Assembly (NCBI GenBank): GCA_017857245.1
Contig: JAFMDO010000002.1
Location: 20,677-84,676 of the forward strand
Reading direction: 5' to 3'
Length of the DNA stretch: 64,000 nt
From: Pontimonas sp.
GTDB taxonomy: Bacteria; Actinomycetota; Actinomycetes; Actinomycetales; Microbacteriaceae
In this document: positions 62,284-64,000 of the stretch, one piece after another
Numbering within the stretch: the stretch's first letter is position 1
Layout: each line of letters begins with the position of its first letter
Notes under the pieces: model-generated
Database searches by the model: none
Seen by the model: the letters and a program-made list of their open reading frames with translations, nothing else
Told to the model about the DNA's origin: nothing
Made by a program: the position numbers and the translations under genes

Positions 62284-64000
62284 GATGATGCCCTTCGGAT
62301 CGAATCGAGGCTGGACTTCGCTGCCTCGACCACTGCTTCGGTGGTCAGACCAAATTTGCGAAACAGGGTGGCAGCGTCCGCTGAGGCCCCGAAGTGCTCG
62401 AGTGACACTGCGCGTCCGTGATCACCGAGGAAGCGATACCAACTCTGTGCAATACCGGCTTCTACACTGACACGAGCTTTCACAGTCGGCGGCAACACGG
62501 ACTCGCGATAGGCGCCATCCTGCTGGTCAAACCATTCCACGCACGGCATCGACACTACGCGCGTCGGGTGCCCGGCTGATTCGAGGGTCGAGCGCGCCTC
62601 AAGCGCCAGGGACACTTCTGAGCCCGTGGCGATCAGAATAACCTCCGGGCTGCTCGAAGCATCCTGCAGCACATATCCGCCGCGGGCGGTAAATCTTGGG
62701 TGGGCGAGAGTCTCTGCGGTAGCTTCGCCAACACCCCTGGCAGGCGTGGGTAGACCCTGACGAGTGAGCGCGAGCCCCGCGGGCCCATCGCGCTTTTCCA
62801 GAATAGTTTTCCACGCCCACGCTGTCTCGTTGGCATCGCCAGGGCGCACAACGTCGAGGCCTGGGATCGCGCGCAAACTTGCGAGCTGCTCGACGGGCTG
62901 GTGAGTGGGACCATCCTCACCGACTCCGATGGAGTCGTGAGTCCACACATAGAGCGCCGGCACCTTCATGAGTGCTGCCAGGCGAACGGCGGGCCTCATG
63001 TATTCGCTAAAAATGAGGAATGTGCCAGCAAAAGCACGGGTGGGACCGTGGAGGACGATGCCATTGACGATGGCTCCCATTGCGTGCTCGCGGATGCCAA
63101 AGTGCAGCACCCGCCCATAGGGGTCGGCGCTCCATTCAGAGGTGGAGTGATGAGTTGGGGCAAAAGACTTCGCCCCCTTAATAGTGGTGAGGTTTGAGCC
63201 CGCCAGGTCGGCGGAGCCTCCCCACAGTTCGGGTAAGACAGCAGCGAGAGCGTTGAGGACGGTTCCTGACGCCTGCCTGGTGGCAATCGATGATCCAGAC
63301 TCGAAAACGGGCAGCTGCTGCTCGAGATCTGGCATCTCGCCAGCGAGAAGTCGCTCCAACAGTGCTTTGCGCTCGGGGTTCGCCGCGGCCCAGGTGTCAA
63401 AGCGAACATCCCAGCGTTCTCGGGCGAGGGCTGCGCGCTCCCGAAGGCCTCGGGTGTGCTCCAGAACTTCTGCGGGGACAAAGAAGGACTCGTCCTCGGG
63501 GAGGCCGAGTGTCTTCTTGAGCCCGGCGACCTCATCCGCACCGAGCGCAGACCCGTGAATTCCCCCCGTGTTCTGTTTGGTGGGAGAGGGCCAACCAATA
63601 ATGGTCTTGAGCGTTATCAGAGACGGCTTGCCGATTTCTTTTTTGGATAGTTCAATGGCTTCCATCAGGGCATCCGTGTCTTCGGAGTAGTTGTCTCCCA
63701 AGCCAAAGTCCACGGTATGGACGTCCCAGCCATACGCCTCGTAGCGGGCGGAGACATCCTCGGAAAATGCGATGTCCACATCGTCTTCGATTGAAATCTG
63801 GTTGGCGTCATAAAAGACAATGAGGTTGCCGAGTTCCTGATGTCCAGCCAAAGATGCTGCCTCAGCGGACACGCCCTCCTGCAGGTCTCCATCACCGGCG
63901 ATGACATAGGTGAAGTGGTCGAAGGGAGATTCACCCCGCGGGGCATCGGGGTCGAAGAGACCACGTTCGAAGCGCTGCGCATACGCGAAACCAGTCGCTG
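62280..64000 (-). CDS. tkt: Transketolase, 5' end beyond window
   Basis: TGFAYAQRFERGLFDP...TYVIAGDGDLQEGVSAEAASLAGHQELGNLIVFYDANQISIEDD; frame open to window edge. Confidence 0.97.
   Translation of the reverse strand, partial: ATGFAYAQRFERGLFDPDAPRGESPFDHFTYVIAGDGDLQEGVSAEAASLAGHQELGNLIVFYDANQISIEDDVDIAFSEDVSARYEAYGWDVHTVDFGLGDNYSEDTDALMEAIELSKKEIGKPSLITLKTIIGWPSPTKQNTGGIHGSALGADEVAGLKKTLGLPEDESFFVPAEVLEHTRGLRERAALARERWDVRFDTWAAANPERKALLERLLAGEMPDLEQQLPVFESGSSIATRQASGTVLNALAAVLPELWGGSADLAGSNLTTIKGAKSFAPTHHSTSEWSADPYGRVLHFGIREHAMGAIVNGIVLHGPTRAFAGTFLIFSEYMRPAVRLAALMKVPALYVWTHDSIGVGEDGPTHQPVEQLASLRAIPGLDVVRPGDANETAWAWKTILEKRDGPAGLALTRQGLPTPARGVGEATAETLAHPRFTARGGYVLQDASSSPEVILIATGSEVSLALEARSTLESAGHPTRVVSMPCVEWFDQQDGAYRESVLPPTVKARVSVEAGIAQSWYRFLGDHGRAVSLEHFGASADAATLFRKFGLTTEAVVEAAKSSLDSIRRASS

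Noticed and set aside
61546-62421. 291-aa plus-strand ORF opposite tal/tkt
   Set aside because: Antisense to strongly conserved transaldolase and transketolase; no protein-family signature.

Overview
The window is a dense, almost entirely housekeeping stretch of a high-GC Gram-positive (actinobacterial) chromosome. It is most likely a streamlined Microbacteriaceae-type genome; that placement is inferred from protein character and gene order, not tested. I recognise about 60 protein genes and one tRNA. Order: alaS(3' end)-ruvX-mltG-aroE-aroC-aroK-aroB-aroQ-efp-nusB / pyrR-pyrB-pyrC-(membrane protein)-carA-carB-pyrF-[mIHF::gmk]-rpoZ-coaBC-metK-priA-fmt-rsmB-rpe-FKBP / hisE-hisG-hisF-hisI-trpE-(2 small membrane proteins)-trpC-trpB-trpA-lgt-gltB-gltD-pyk / tRNA-Leu(CAA) (-) / ANTAR regulator / thioesterase (-) / polA-rpsA-coaE-uvrB-uvrA-uvrC-rapZ-whiA-sodA-gap-pgk-tpiA-secG-rbpA / pgi-tal-tkt (-, tkt truncated by the window end). 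I see no CRISPR array, mobile element, prophage, toxin-antitoxin or defence island, and no convincing new multi-gene system. The points worth a second look are: (1) rpsA has no ATG/GTG/TTG at its conserved N-terminus; the frame runs back to an ATC just after tandem in-frame TAGTAG stops, behind a structured leader; (2) an mIHF (nucleoid protein) domain is fused to guanylate kinase; (3) a PyrR-binding-loop-like sequence sits next to the pyrR ribosome-binding site; (4) a recurrent leaderless-promoter layout, TANNNT-N6-start codon, occurs at eight genes, and in several places the upstream gene's TAG stop is the first half of the -10 hexamer; (5) there are several intergenic inverted repeats and losses or rearrangements relative to the usual actinobacterial gene order (no yvcK, no trpF, no zwf/opcA/pgl next to tal).
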